Assembly (NCBI GenBank): GCA_900319615.1
Contig: ONPE01000030.1
Location: 1-15,784, forward strand
DNA length: 15,784 bases
Direction of reading: 5' to 3'
DNA from: an uncultured Eubacteriales bacterium
Lineage (GTDB): Bacteria; Bacillota; Clostridia; Oscillospirales; Acutalibacteraceae
The notes under the pieces were generated by a model that saw nothing but the letters and a program-made list of their open reading frames with translations, ran no database searches and was not told where the DNA came from. Of this stretch, positions 1 through 5,857 are shown piece after piece (position 1 is the first letter of the stretch; each line of letters opens with the position of its first letter). The position numbers and the translations under genes are program-made.

Positions 1-663
1 ATCGTCGACGGCGCTGATGAAGCCGACAGAGACTTGTGGCGCGACTACTTCGATCTCGACCTTGACTACTCGCATATAAAGAGAGAGCTGTCCGCCGTGC
101 ACCCCGTTATGGCTGAGGCGGCGCGGTTCGCCCCGGGTATACGTATACTCAGGCAGGAGCCCTTCGAGGCGCTGATCAGCTTTATCATATCGCAGAACAA
201 CAACATCAAGCGCATATCCGGCATCGTGGAGCGCCTGTGTGAGGGATTCGGCGAGCCTATAGGCGGCGGGCACTATGCTTTCCCGACCGCTGAGCGCTTA
301 GCGGCGCTCTCGCCCGACGACCTCGCCCCGATAAGGGCGGGATTCCGTCACAGGTACATCATCGACGGAGCGCAGAAGGTCGCCGACGGCACGGTCGATC
401 TCGAGGCTCTGCGTGCCCTGCCCTACGACGAGGCTAAGAGCCGCCTGATGCAGATCACCGGCGTGGGCGTAAAGGTAGCCGACTGCGTGCTGCTCTACGG
501 CCTGCACAGGCTCGAGGGCTTCCCCCTCGACGTATGGATGAAGCGCGCCATGGCGGTGCTGTTCGATAATATGGATCCGGCTGTGTTCGGCGATCACGCC
601 GGCATAGCTCAGCAGTATATTTTCCACTACTCGCGGTTACACCCCGAGAAGTTCGATACATAA
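1..663 (+). CDS. OGG1-type 8-oxoguanine DNA glycosylase/AP lyase, 5'-truncated by the window edge
   Basis: The frame is open from base 1, so the start codon lies upstream; 220 residues are visible and the N-terminal region (the TBP-like domain of OGG1) is missing. The family excises 8-oxoguanine from DNA and nicks the abasic site. The visible part is the helix-hairpin-helix/GPD fold. Near residues 56-82 it reads FEALISFIISQNNNI and then RISGIVERLCEGFG, very like human OGG1 including the NNN lesion-pocket motif. The hairpin GVGVKVADC carries the catalytic Lys (K158 of the visible chain), and the catalytic Asp is in PLDVWMKR (D177). The 19-residue gap between them equals OGG1 K249-D268. These motifs favour OGG1 over AlkA or MutY, and there is no C-terminal Fe-S cluster motif. 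A TTG at 34 is an unlikely start, because the coding-like frame continues upstream of it. The next gene begins 51 bp downstream with no obvious terminator between. Confidence 0.9.
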   Translation: MVDGADEADRDLWRDYFDLDLDYSHIKRELSAVHPVMAEAARFAPGIRILRQEPFEALISFIISQNNNIKRISGIVERLCEGFGEPIGGGHYAFPTAERLAALSPDDLAPIRAGFRHRYIIDGAQKVADGTVDLEALRALPYDEAKSRLMQITGVGVKVADCVLLYGLHRLEGFPLDVWMKRAMAVLFDNMDPAVFGDHAGIAQQYIFHYSRLHPEKFDT

Positions 664-714
664 TAATGTTATCTGCCGTTTGATCGGATAACAGTACAGG
701 ATCAGGAGGAAAAC

Positions 715-3012
715 ATGAAGATTCTTTTTATTCTCGCGATGATCGCTCTGTTGGTTTTCGCGGTATCGGGCGTAGTCAAAGAGCGCAGGTATACCAAGCC
801 CGTGCGCCTTGTTTCCTGCGGCGCGGCTGCCGTGCTGTCGCTGATATCGGCGATAGTCAGCCCGTATCTGCTCTCGCTGGGTATCGGCGTAGCGATATTC
901 TCAGTCATCAGCTTTTTGATGACGCTGTTCTCAGAGAACATCAAAAAGGACGGGGCGAGGGATTTTGTCCGCTATATGGCTAAGGCGATACTGATCGTCC
1001 TGCTGCTCGAGGCGGTCGTGTTCAACTTCAACAGCTACCACCTGTGGAAGGGCGGCTATGATGAAGCTGCTCTCGACCTCACTCAGGCAAATATCACCGG
1101 CATGACCCAAGGCAGCGGCGGCTTGGTGAGCAGCGGCGAGAGCGCTTCTATAGAGTTCCCGACCGTGGATCAAAAGGTCGGTATCATCCGCCTCGATCTC
1201 AAAGGCACCGCCTACAAGACCGATTATTCCATCGACTTCACCGACGAGACCAACGCGTCTTACTATATGCGCCAGGGGCTGGTGCAGGGCTCGGTGTTCA
1301 ACGATATAGAGCAGACCAAGTACGTCGTCTGCGATTTCTCCGGCAAGGTCGGCAAGCTCAAGATAAACCTTACCGGTCTCAAGGACAACGTCGTCACCCT
1401 CTCGGGCGTCACGCTCAACGCCGATTATCCGACGCACTTCTCGTATCTGCGGTTCTTCCTGATCCTCGGCGGCATAGCCTTCGTATGGCTGTTCAAGCGC
1501 TCCGTTAAGTTCCGCACGCCCATCGGCAGCCAGCTGTACAATACAAAAGCTGTCACAGCGGCGGTGGTGATCGTCGTGGTGCTGATATCCATGATACTCT
1601 CGTCGGTCAATATAGACCTGAGCAAGGATTTCAGCATGAACTCAGGCAACCAGATCACACAGGAGGTTGTGGACGCCTTCGAGTCCGGCAACATCGAGCT
1701 CAAGGACAAGCCTAACGATAAGCTCCTTAATATGGAGAACCCCTACGACTGGTCGGCTCGCGTAGAGCAGAATGTAGACGCCAAGTGGGATCACGTGCTG
1801 TATAACGGCAAGTATTATTCATATTACGGCGTGGGGCCGGTCATCCTGTTGTATCTGCCTTATCATCTTATCACGGGGCATTACTTCCCGTCGCTGATAA
1901 GCGTGCTGATATTCAACACTCTGGCGCTGATCTTCCTCGGCATGACCTTCTTCAAGCTGATGAAGAAGTTCTTCAAGGACATACCGCTTTCGATGTACAC
2001 CGCGGCGCTGGTCATCATCTACGCCGCCTGCGGAGTATGGTACTGCACGGTCATGGCGAACTTCTATGAGATAGCGCAGAGCTCCGGCTTCTGCTTCACC
2101 GTTCTCGGAGCGTATTTCCTCGTGTCGTCGAAAGTCATCGGGGACGATAAAGAGGCGATATCGCCCCTCAGGGCGGCTTTGTCGTCGCTGTTTCTCGCTA
2201 TCGCCGTCACCTGCCGACCCACCACGGCTATATGGTGCGTGGTCGCGGTGCTGTTCATCGTCGTCGGAGTATTGAAGCTCAGACGTTTGAAGAGCGAAAA
2301 ACCGGCGTACGTAAAATATCTGCTTTGCGCGCTGTTGCCGTTCGTAGTGATCGGCGGTCTGCAGATGCTGTACAATCACGCGAGATTCGGCTCGTTCACC
2401 GATTTCGGTATAGCCTACTCGCTGACGATAAACGACTTCACCCACACCGAGTTCCACACACAGCTCTCGGCTATCGGCTTCTTCGACTATCTGCTCGCGC
2501 CCCCGTCGTTCTCGGGCGAGTTCCCGTATGTTCAGACGACGCTTTCTAAGCTCGGGGTCAACGGCTACTACTTCATCGCGACCGATAACGGCTGCGGACT
2601 GCTCTATAGAGCTCTGCCGATGTTCTTCCTGTTCGGCTCGCCGTTCGCGCTGAAATATGTCGACAAGGATAAGCGCAGGCTCACGGCGATACTCTTCTGC
2701 ATCGTCGCTTTCGTCGCGCCGTTCATCATCATCGCGTCTATCTGGGAGTCCGGCTACGGCGTGCGCTATATGATGGACTTCGCGTGGGAGATGATGGTAT
2801 GCGCGTTCTTCGTGATGTTCATGTTCTACCGCAATCTCAGGGGCAAGGACGCAAAGCGCATATATGAGCACATCCTGCTTATCTCGATGTTCGCGGCGAT
2901 ATTCGTGAACCTGTGCCTCGCATATTCCTACTACTACCCCGGCAACTATGTCGGCGGTGCAGAGGCGGCTTTCGAGAGCTTCGGCAGAATGTTCTCGATG
3001 TTCAACACATAA
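715..3012 (+). CDS. Polytopic membrane protein resembling GT-C glycosyltransferases
   Basis: This 765-residue protein has about a dozen predicted membrane segments. The start ATG is set by a strong Shine-Dalgarno AGGAGGA at 704-710. Layout: three hydrophobic segments (about 1-20, 33-72, 88-105); a soluble, strand-rich, probably external domain (about 107-240); two more helices (245-262 and 278-298); an external loop (about 300-370) rich in Asp, Trp and Tyr with the motif NGKYYSYYGVGP; then a run of helices to residue 740. The motif YNHARFGSFTDFG (about 553-565) resembles the RFGS..FG signature seen in many bacterial GT-C/GT39-like membrane glycosyltransferases, which move sugars from polyprenyl-phosphate donors on the outer face. 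The specific substrate cannot be read from the sequence. It may be co-transcribed with the upstream glycosylase. A perfect 6 bp hairpin (TTTGCG/CGCAAA, 3018-3032) follows the stop but has no T-run. Confidence 0.75.
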   Translation: MKILFILAMIALLVFAVSGVVKERRYTKPVRLVSCGAAAVLSLISAIVSPYLLSLGIGVAIFSVISFLMTLFSENIKKDGARDFVRYMAKAILIVLLLEAVVFNFNSYHLWKGGYDEAALDLTQANITGMTQGSGGLVSSGESASIEFPTVDQKVGIIRLDLKGTAYKTDYSIDFTDETNASYYMRQGLVQGSVFNDIEQTKYVVCDFSGKVGKLKINLTGLKDNVVTLSGVTLNADYPTHFSYLRFFLILGGIAFVWLFKRSVKFRTPIGSQLYNTKAVTAAVVIVVVLISMILSSVNIDLSKDFSMNSGNQITQEVVDAFESGNIELKDKPNDKLLNMENPYDWSARVEQNVDAKWDHVLYNGKYYSYYGVGPVILLYLPYHLITGHYFPSLISVLIFNTLALIFLGMTFFKLMKKFFKDIPLSMYTAALVIIYAACGVWYCTVMANFYEIAQSSGFCFTVLGAYFLVSSKVIGDDKEAISPLRAALSSLFLAIAVTCRPTTAIWCVVAVLFIVVGVLKLRRLKSEKPAYVKYLLCALLPFVVIGGLQMLYNHARFGSFTDFGIAYSLTINDFTHTEFHTQLSAIGFFDYLLAPPSFSGEFPYVQTTLSKLGVNGYYFIATDNGCGLLYRALPMFFLFGSPFALKYVDKDKRRLTAILFCIVAFVAPFIIIASIWESGYGVRYMMDFAWEMMVCAFFVMFMFYRNLRGKDAKRIYEHILLISMFAAIFVNLCLAYSYYYPGNYVGGAEAAFESFGRMFSMFNT

Positions 3013-3038
3013 CGCCCTTTGCGGCGCGCAAAATTCGG

Positions 3039-3067
3039 TTGAAAAACCGCTTCGGATATGCTATAGT
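3039..3067 (+). promoter_or_regulatory. Sigma-A promoter for the 76-aa membrane protein (and possibly thyA-folA)
   Basis: TTGAAA (3039-3044), a 17 bp spacer, then TATAGT (3062-3067) with a TG one base upstream (3059-3060), giving an extended -10. The expected transcript start is near 3074, about 34 nt before the ATG at 3108. The -35 hexamer sits in a small hairpin, CGGTT-GAAA-AACCG (3036-3049). No separate promoter is obvious before thyA, so this one could drive 3108-5294 as one unit; that is inference. Confidence 0.65.
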
Positions 3068-3107
3068 TTAGGCAACTCAGCAAACGATTTTACTTGAAGG
3101 TGTATGG

Positions 3108-3338
3108 ATGGATAAGAATGTCAAAACAAAGGAAAGCCTCAAAGAGTGGCTGATATCCCTCGCGATAACTCTCGTGCTGCTCGGGGCTGTCATGGGCGGA
3201 CTGTACTGGTTCACCGCCACAACGGGCATACAGCTCGTCACATCATATATATGGATATGCAACGCGGTGGGCGGCATCCTCATGCTCCTGCTGGTGCATC
3301 ACTTTGTAAAAAAGCCCCGCGATGAAGAGCAAGGTTGA
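3108..3338 (+). CDS. Small two-helix membrane protein of unknown function
   Basis: This 76-residue protein is not one I recognise. It has a charged cytoplasmic-type N-terminus (MDKNVKTKESLKEW), a first hydrophobic helix at about 15-36, a short loop (TATTGIQ), a second helix at about 43-66, and a charged tail with two lysines and several acidic residues. This suggests a hairpin with both ends in the cytoplasm. The start follows a modest GAAGG ribosome site (3096-3100) and a good promoter, which supports it being real despite its size. The last three codons and the TGA lie inside a dispersed repeat that begins at 3331, so the repeat's arrival probably set the present C-terminus. Confidence 0.65.
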   Translation: MDKNVKTKESLKEWLISLAITLVLLGAVMGGLYWFTATTGIQLVTSYIWICNAVGGILMLLLVHHFVKKPRDEEQG

Positions 3339-3374
3339 GATTGCCACGGGCTGAAGCCCTCGCAATGACAATTT
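3331..3374 (+). repeat. Dispersed short repeat, copy 1 (ATTGCCACGGGC...CTCGCAATGAC type)
   Basis: This 44 bp unit matches the reverse complement of 5373-5415 almost perfectly, differing only at the central loop (CTGA versus CGC). It is itself an imperfect hairpin: GGGCT and AGCCC close the centre, and ATTGCCACG faces CGCAATGAC. It overlaps the 3' end of the small membrane gene and supplies its stop codon. The core resembles the intergenic repeat GTCATTGCGAGG...GTGGCAATC that I recall as frequent in gut Clostridia; no transposase is present. Confidence 0.8.
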
Positions 3375-3404
3375 AAAAAAGAGCGTTAGGGGACACATCA
3401 TCAG

Positions 3405-3420
3405 GATCGGATCGCCGATC
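3405..3420 (+). promoter_or_regulatory. Perfect small hairpin in the thyA leader
   Basis: GATCGG-ATCG-CCGATC forms a perfect 6 bp stem with a four-base loop, 28 bp before the thyA ATG and followed by an A/T-rich stretch. It could be an operator or a leader RNA hairpin. There is no U-run good enough for a terminator, and its role is unknown. Confidence 0.3.
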
Positions 3421-3448
3421 ATTTATTCACGACAGGACGGTGCGGCTT

Positions 3449-4279
3449 ATGAGCTATGCTGATATCATTTTTAAAGAGAATTGTAAACAGATAATCGAAC
3501 ACGGCTTCTCCGACGAGGGGATGAACGTGCGCCCACACTGGGAGGACGGCGCGCCGGCTCACACGATCAAGAGGTTCGGCGTGGTCAACCGCTATGACCT
3601 GCAAAAGGAATTCCCCATCATGACCCTGCGAAAGGTCTATTTCAAGAGCTGCATCGACGAGCTGCTATGGATCTGGCAGAAGAAGTCGAACGACGTTCAC
3701 GAGCTGCGCTCACATATCTGGGATTCATGGGCGGACGAGAACGGCACCATCGGCAAGGCTTACGGCTATCAGCTGGGCGTGAAGCATCATTACCCCGAGG
3801 GCGAGTTCGATCAGGTCGACAGGGTGCTCTTCGATCTCAAAAACCACCCCGAGTCGCGCCGTATCATGACCAACATCTACAACCACCACGATCTCTCCGA
3901 GATGGGGCTCTACCCCTGCGCCTACAGCGTGACCCTCAACGTCACCGGCGACAGGCTGAACATGATCCTCAACCAGCGCTCGCAGGATATGCTGGTAGCG
4001 AATAACTGGAACGTATGCCAGTACGCGATACTGCTGCATATGTTCGCGCGCGTGTCGGGCTTCAAGCCCGGTGAGCTCGTGCACGTTATCGCCGACGCGC
4101 ATATCTACGACCGCCATGTAGACGCGGTAAAGAAGCTGCTGGAGCTCGAGCCGTTCGAGGCTCCGGGGCTGTGGATAAATCCCGACGTCAAGAGCTTCTA
4201 CGACTTCACCGTCGACGATTTCAGGCTCGAGGGCTATAAGTGCCACGAGTTTACCGAGAAGATACCTGTGGCGATATAA
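3449..4279 (+). CDS. thyA: Thymidylate synthase (clostridial-type ThyA)
   Basis: ThyA converts dUMP and methylene-tetrahydrofolate to dTMP and dihydrofolate in the cytoplasm. The 276-residue chain has the catalytic Cys in LYPCAYS (C157; the common PCH is PCA here), the phosphate-binding Arg in NQRSQD (R177), the dUMP-binding Asn in NNWNVCQYA (N188), and the His/Tyr pair in ADAHIYDRH (H218, Y220). The N-terminal active-site loop lacks the usual RTGTGT and reads PAHTIKRFGVVNRYDL, which fits the clostridial ThyA branch. ATG 3449 is preferred over GTG 3440, because that GTG overlaps the only ribosome site, AGGACGG (3434-3440). The dihydrofolate made here is the substrate of FolA encoded next. The stop codon abuts a MITE-like element. 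Confidence 0.95.
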   Translation: MSYADIIFKENCKQIIEHGFSDEGMNVRPHWEDGAPAHTIKRFGVVNRYDLQKEFPIMTLRKVYFKSCIDELLWIWQKKSNDVHELRSHIWDSWADENGTIGKAYGYQLGVKHHYPEGEFDQVDRVLFDLKNHPESRRIMTNIYNHHDLSEMGLYPCAYSVTLNVTGDRLNMILNQRSQDMLVANNWNVCQYAILLHMFARVSGFKPGELVHVIADAHIYDRHVDAVKKLLELEPFEAPGLWINPDVKSFYDFTVDDFRLEGYKCHEFTEKIPVAI

Positions 4280-4280
4280 A

Positions 4281-4398
4281 TTGCCTTCCCCTTGAGGGGA
4301 AGGAGGACCGCTTGCGGTGGATGAGGTGTCTGCCGCAAGCTTTTATAAAGTACATCTATACACCTCATCCGACCCGGCTTTCCTTAAAGGGAAAGGCA
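4281..4398 (+). repeat. MITE-like inverted-repeat element in the thyA-folA gap
   Basis: An element of about 118 bp lies between the thyA stop and the folA ribosome site. The left arm starts TTGCCTTCCCC with a perfect hairpin CCTTCCCC-TTGA-GGGGAAGG (4284-4303), then the palindrome ACCGCTTGCGGT (4307-4318), then GGATGAGGTGT (4319-4329). The right arm is an inverted, slightly shorter version: ACACCTCATCC (4360-4370), then TTCCTTAAAGGGAAAGG ending in GGCA. The arms enclose about 30 bp of unique centre. Long imperfect terminal repeats with no coding capacity fit a non-autonomous element. The whole unit can fold into a branched RNA in the transcript between the two genes. Confidence 0.7.
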
Positions 4399-4415
4399 TA
4401 TTATTGGAGGTTATC

Positions 4416-5294
4416 ATGAAGCTGATAGTTGCGGTGGATGAACGCTGGGGCATCGGCAGGGACAACGACCTGCTGCTGTCGATACCCGACGATATGCGGT
4501 TTTTCCGCGAGAAAACACGCGGCAAGGTCTTGGTGATGGGCTACAACACCCTGCTTTCTTTCCCGAACAGCAAGCCCCTCCCCGGCAGGCTGAACATCGT
4601 GCTGAATAATGAAGCAGGCTGCTGCGTCAGCGGCGCTGTCGTCTGCGGCAGCATGGAGCAGCTTTTCGCCCTGCTCGGCGACTTCGACGGCGGCGACGTC
4701 TATGTTATCGGCGGCGCCTCGATATACCGCCAGCTTTTGCCGTACTGCGATACGGCTTATATCACGAAGATGCGCTTCGACGGCGGCGCGGACGTCTTTA
4801 TCCCCGACCTCGACGAGCTCGATAACTGGAGCGTTTATGACGAGTCGGAGCCGATGGAGCACGACGGCATAGGCTACTCCTTTGTCGAGTACCGCAACGC
4901 GGAGCCTCTTGTGATAGACTTTTCCGCCAAGAGCACGACGATGTCCGCATACTTCGGCAAGCGCGATCCGGCTGAGTTCGATATCCTCGCCTGTGAGGAT
5001 GAAGAGTACGCGGCAGGTCTGTGCGGCTTGCTCAGGGCGTACTACAAGCCCCTGCGCGACGGCTTCACCGCCGAACAGGTAGGGGAGTATCTCGGCTCCG
5101 GCGCGGCTTCGTTCGAGAGCTATCTGCGTGAAAAGCGCCTGATAGCCACATGCGGGGATTTTGCCGGGTTCAACGCCTCCTTCAAAGGGGGAGAGGCGAC
5201 CCGTGTCTGCGTCCCCAAGGAAAAACTCGAGCGCTTTGCCTCAGCCGCGGCAGGCGGCTGCACGGTCGCCGACCTTGCAGGATTCTTCTCATAA
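4416..5294 (+). CDS. folA: Dihydrofolate reductase with an unrecognised C-terminal extension
   Basis: FolA reduces dihydrofolate to tetrahydrofolate with NADPH. Residues 1-160 are a full DHFR domain: IVAVDERWGIGRDNDLL; the substrate-binding acid in SIPDDMRFF (D26); VLVMGYNT and PLPGRLNIVL for NADPH; and DVYVIGGASIYRQLLP. The E. coli Trp22 position is Leu here. The start is fixed by GGAGG (4406-4410), five bases before ATG; codons upstream in the same frame belong to the repeat element. The protein is 292 residues, against about 160 for a typical DHFR. Residues 165-292 form an extension I do not recognise: no membrane helix, five Cys (193, 203, 246, 265, 282), an acidic patch near CEDEEYAAG and a helical middle. 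The extension is in frame with no stop and no internal ribosome site before M176. A terminator follows. Confidence 0.93.
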   Translation: MKLIVAVDERWGIGRDNDLLLSIPDDMRFFREKTRGKVLVMGYNTLLSFPNSKPLPGRLNIVLNNEAGCCVSGAVVCGSMEQLFALLGDFDGGDVYVIGGASIYRQLLPYCDTAYITKMRFDGGADVFIPDLDELDNWSVYDESEPMEHDGIGYSFVEYRNAEPLVIDFSAKSTTMSAYFGKRDPAEFDILACEDEEYAAGLCGLLRAYYKPLRDGFTAEQVGEYLGSGAASFESYLREKRLIATCGDFAGFNASFKGGEATRVCVPKEKLERFASAAAGGCTVADLAGFFS

Positions 5295-5309
5295 ACCATA
5301 CAGATCAAC

Positions 5310-5333
5310 AAGCCTCCGCAAGGGGGCTTTTAT
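5310..5333 (+). terminator. Rho-independent terminator after folA
   Basis: AAGCCTCC (5310-5317), loop GCAA, GGGGGCTT (5322-5329), followed by TTTTAT (overlapping the last stem bases). There is one T-G wobble in an 8 bp stem. It begins 16 bp after the folA stop. Its 20-base core recurs exactly at 5604-5623. Confidence 0.85.
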
Positions 5334-5350
5334 ACTGTAGAAAATCAAAA

Positions 5351-5446
5351 GTCATTACGAGGAGGGCACTACAAATTGTCATTGCGAGGGCTGCGCCCGT
5401 GGCAATCTCAACCTTATTGCCCGACGTGGTAATCCCCTTGTTAAAA
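5351..5446 (-). repeat. Dispersed short repeats: copy 2 with flanking remnants
   Basis: 5373-5415 is the inverted partner of the repeat at 3331-3374 (43 bp, nearly identical). It sits between a left fragment GTCATTACGAGGAGGGC (5351-5367) and a right fragment GACGTGGTAATCCCC (5423-5437). Both fragments look like the two ends of another, more diverged unit of the same family, as if copy 2 had inserted into an older copy. A further fragment, CCTCGCAATGAC, lies at 5569-5580. No coding content is visible. Confidence 0.65.
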
Positions 5447-5452
5447 TAACGT

Positions 5453-5627
5453 TTGCAGTGACAGGAAAAGGCGGTGCGCCGCTTTGTGGGATTGGGCACG
5501 TGTGCCATTATCTTTTCCGTCTAACAGTTAGATATGCTTTTCTGAAAGGCGAATAAAGACGCGCGCGTCCTCGCAATGACTGCGATTATTTCGACTTGCT
5601 TAGAGCCTCCGCAAGGGGGCTTTTTCT
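5453..5627 (+). ncRNA. Possible structured small RNA between the twin terminators (speculative)
   Basis: A three-way junction can be drawn: P1 pairs GGAAAAG (5464-5470) with CTTTTCC (5512-5518), a perfect 7 bp. Inside it lie P2 GCGG-TGCG-CCGC (5471-5482) and P3 GGCA-CGTG-TGCC (5495-5506). After it come a 13-base palindrome, TCTAACAGTTAGA (5520-5532), and GACGCGCGCGTC (5558-5569). A terminator closes the region at 5604-5627. The only promoter candidate is weak: TTGCCC (5417-5422), a 19 bp spacer, then TAAAAT (5442-5447), which would start transcription near 5453. It matches no RNA family I know. It could equally be decayed repeat DNA. Confidence 0.25.
5604..5627 (+). terminator. Rho-independent terminator, exact copy of the folA terminator core
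   Basis: AGCCTCC (5604-5610), loop GCAA, GGGGGCT (5615-5621), then TTTTTCT. It lies in a gene-free stretch, 93 bp before the -35 hexamer of the nifJ promoter. No coding gene lies between it and the first terminator. Confidence 0.8.
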
Positions 5628-5719
5628 GTTGTCGGAAAATATATCGCTCTCAATACTGACATTTTATGATAAATACGCCGGTTCCGACAAAATAATCCTG
5701 CTCAGCCGAGAATTTCCCC

Positions 5720-5748
5720 TTTACAATACCGACAAAAAGTGCTAAGAT
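5720..5748 (+). promoter_or_regulatory. Sigma-A promoter of nifJ, with leader and possible operator motif
   Basis: TTTACA (5720-5725), a 17 bp spacer, then TAAGAT (5743-5748) with TG at 5740-5741 (extended -10). The leader is about 100 nt. It includes a 7 bp hairpin, TGTAAGA/TCTTACA (5808-5830), just ahead of the ribosome site AGGAGG. CCGACAAAA occurs in the spacer (5729-5737) and again 45 bp upstream (5684-5692). The core CCGACAA is inverted at 5629-5635. A regulator site is possible but unassigned. Confidence 0.65.
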
Positions 5749-5857
5749 AGACGGTGGAATAGTGAATGTTGTTTGTGGATGTTCACCAAAGCCAAAATAA
5801 GCGCAGGTGTAAGAAAGAGCTCATCTTACAGCTACGCAATAAACAGGAGGAAAACAC

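Noticed and set aside
1819..2871. A 350-codon minus-strand frame opposite the GT-C-like gene
   Set aside because: The translation is dominated by Arg, Glu, Asp and His in a pattern typical of the reverse complement of membrane-helix codons, and no ribosome site was seen.
3440..3448. GTG at 3440 as the thyA start
   Set aside because: It overlaps the only plausible ribosome site, and the family N-terminus MSYAD begins at the ATG at 3449.
4284..4303. The hairpin after thyA as an intrinsic terminator
   Set aside because: The stem is perfect but is followed by AGGACCGC rather than a T-run, and it belongs to the repeat element.
4317..4415. An upstream in-frame extension of folA (about 33 codons)
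   Set aside because: These codons lie in the MITE-like element, and a clear GGAGG precedes the ATG at 4416, where the DHFR fold begins.
5762..5786. GTGAA...TTCAC before nifJ as a Rex-type redox operator
   Set aside because: The half-sites are about 15 bases apart, much more than a Rex site allows, and the flanks do not match.
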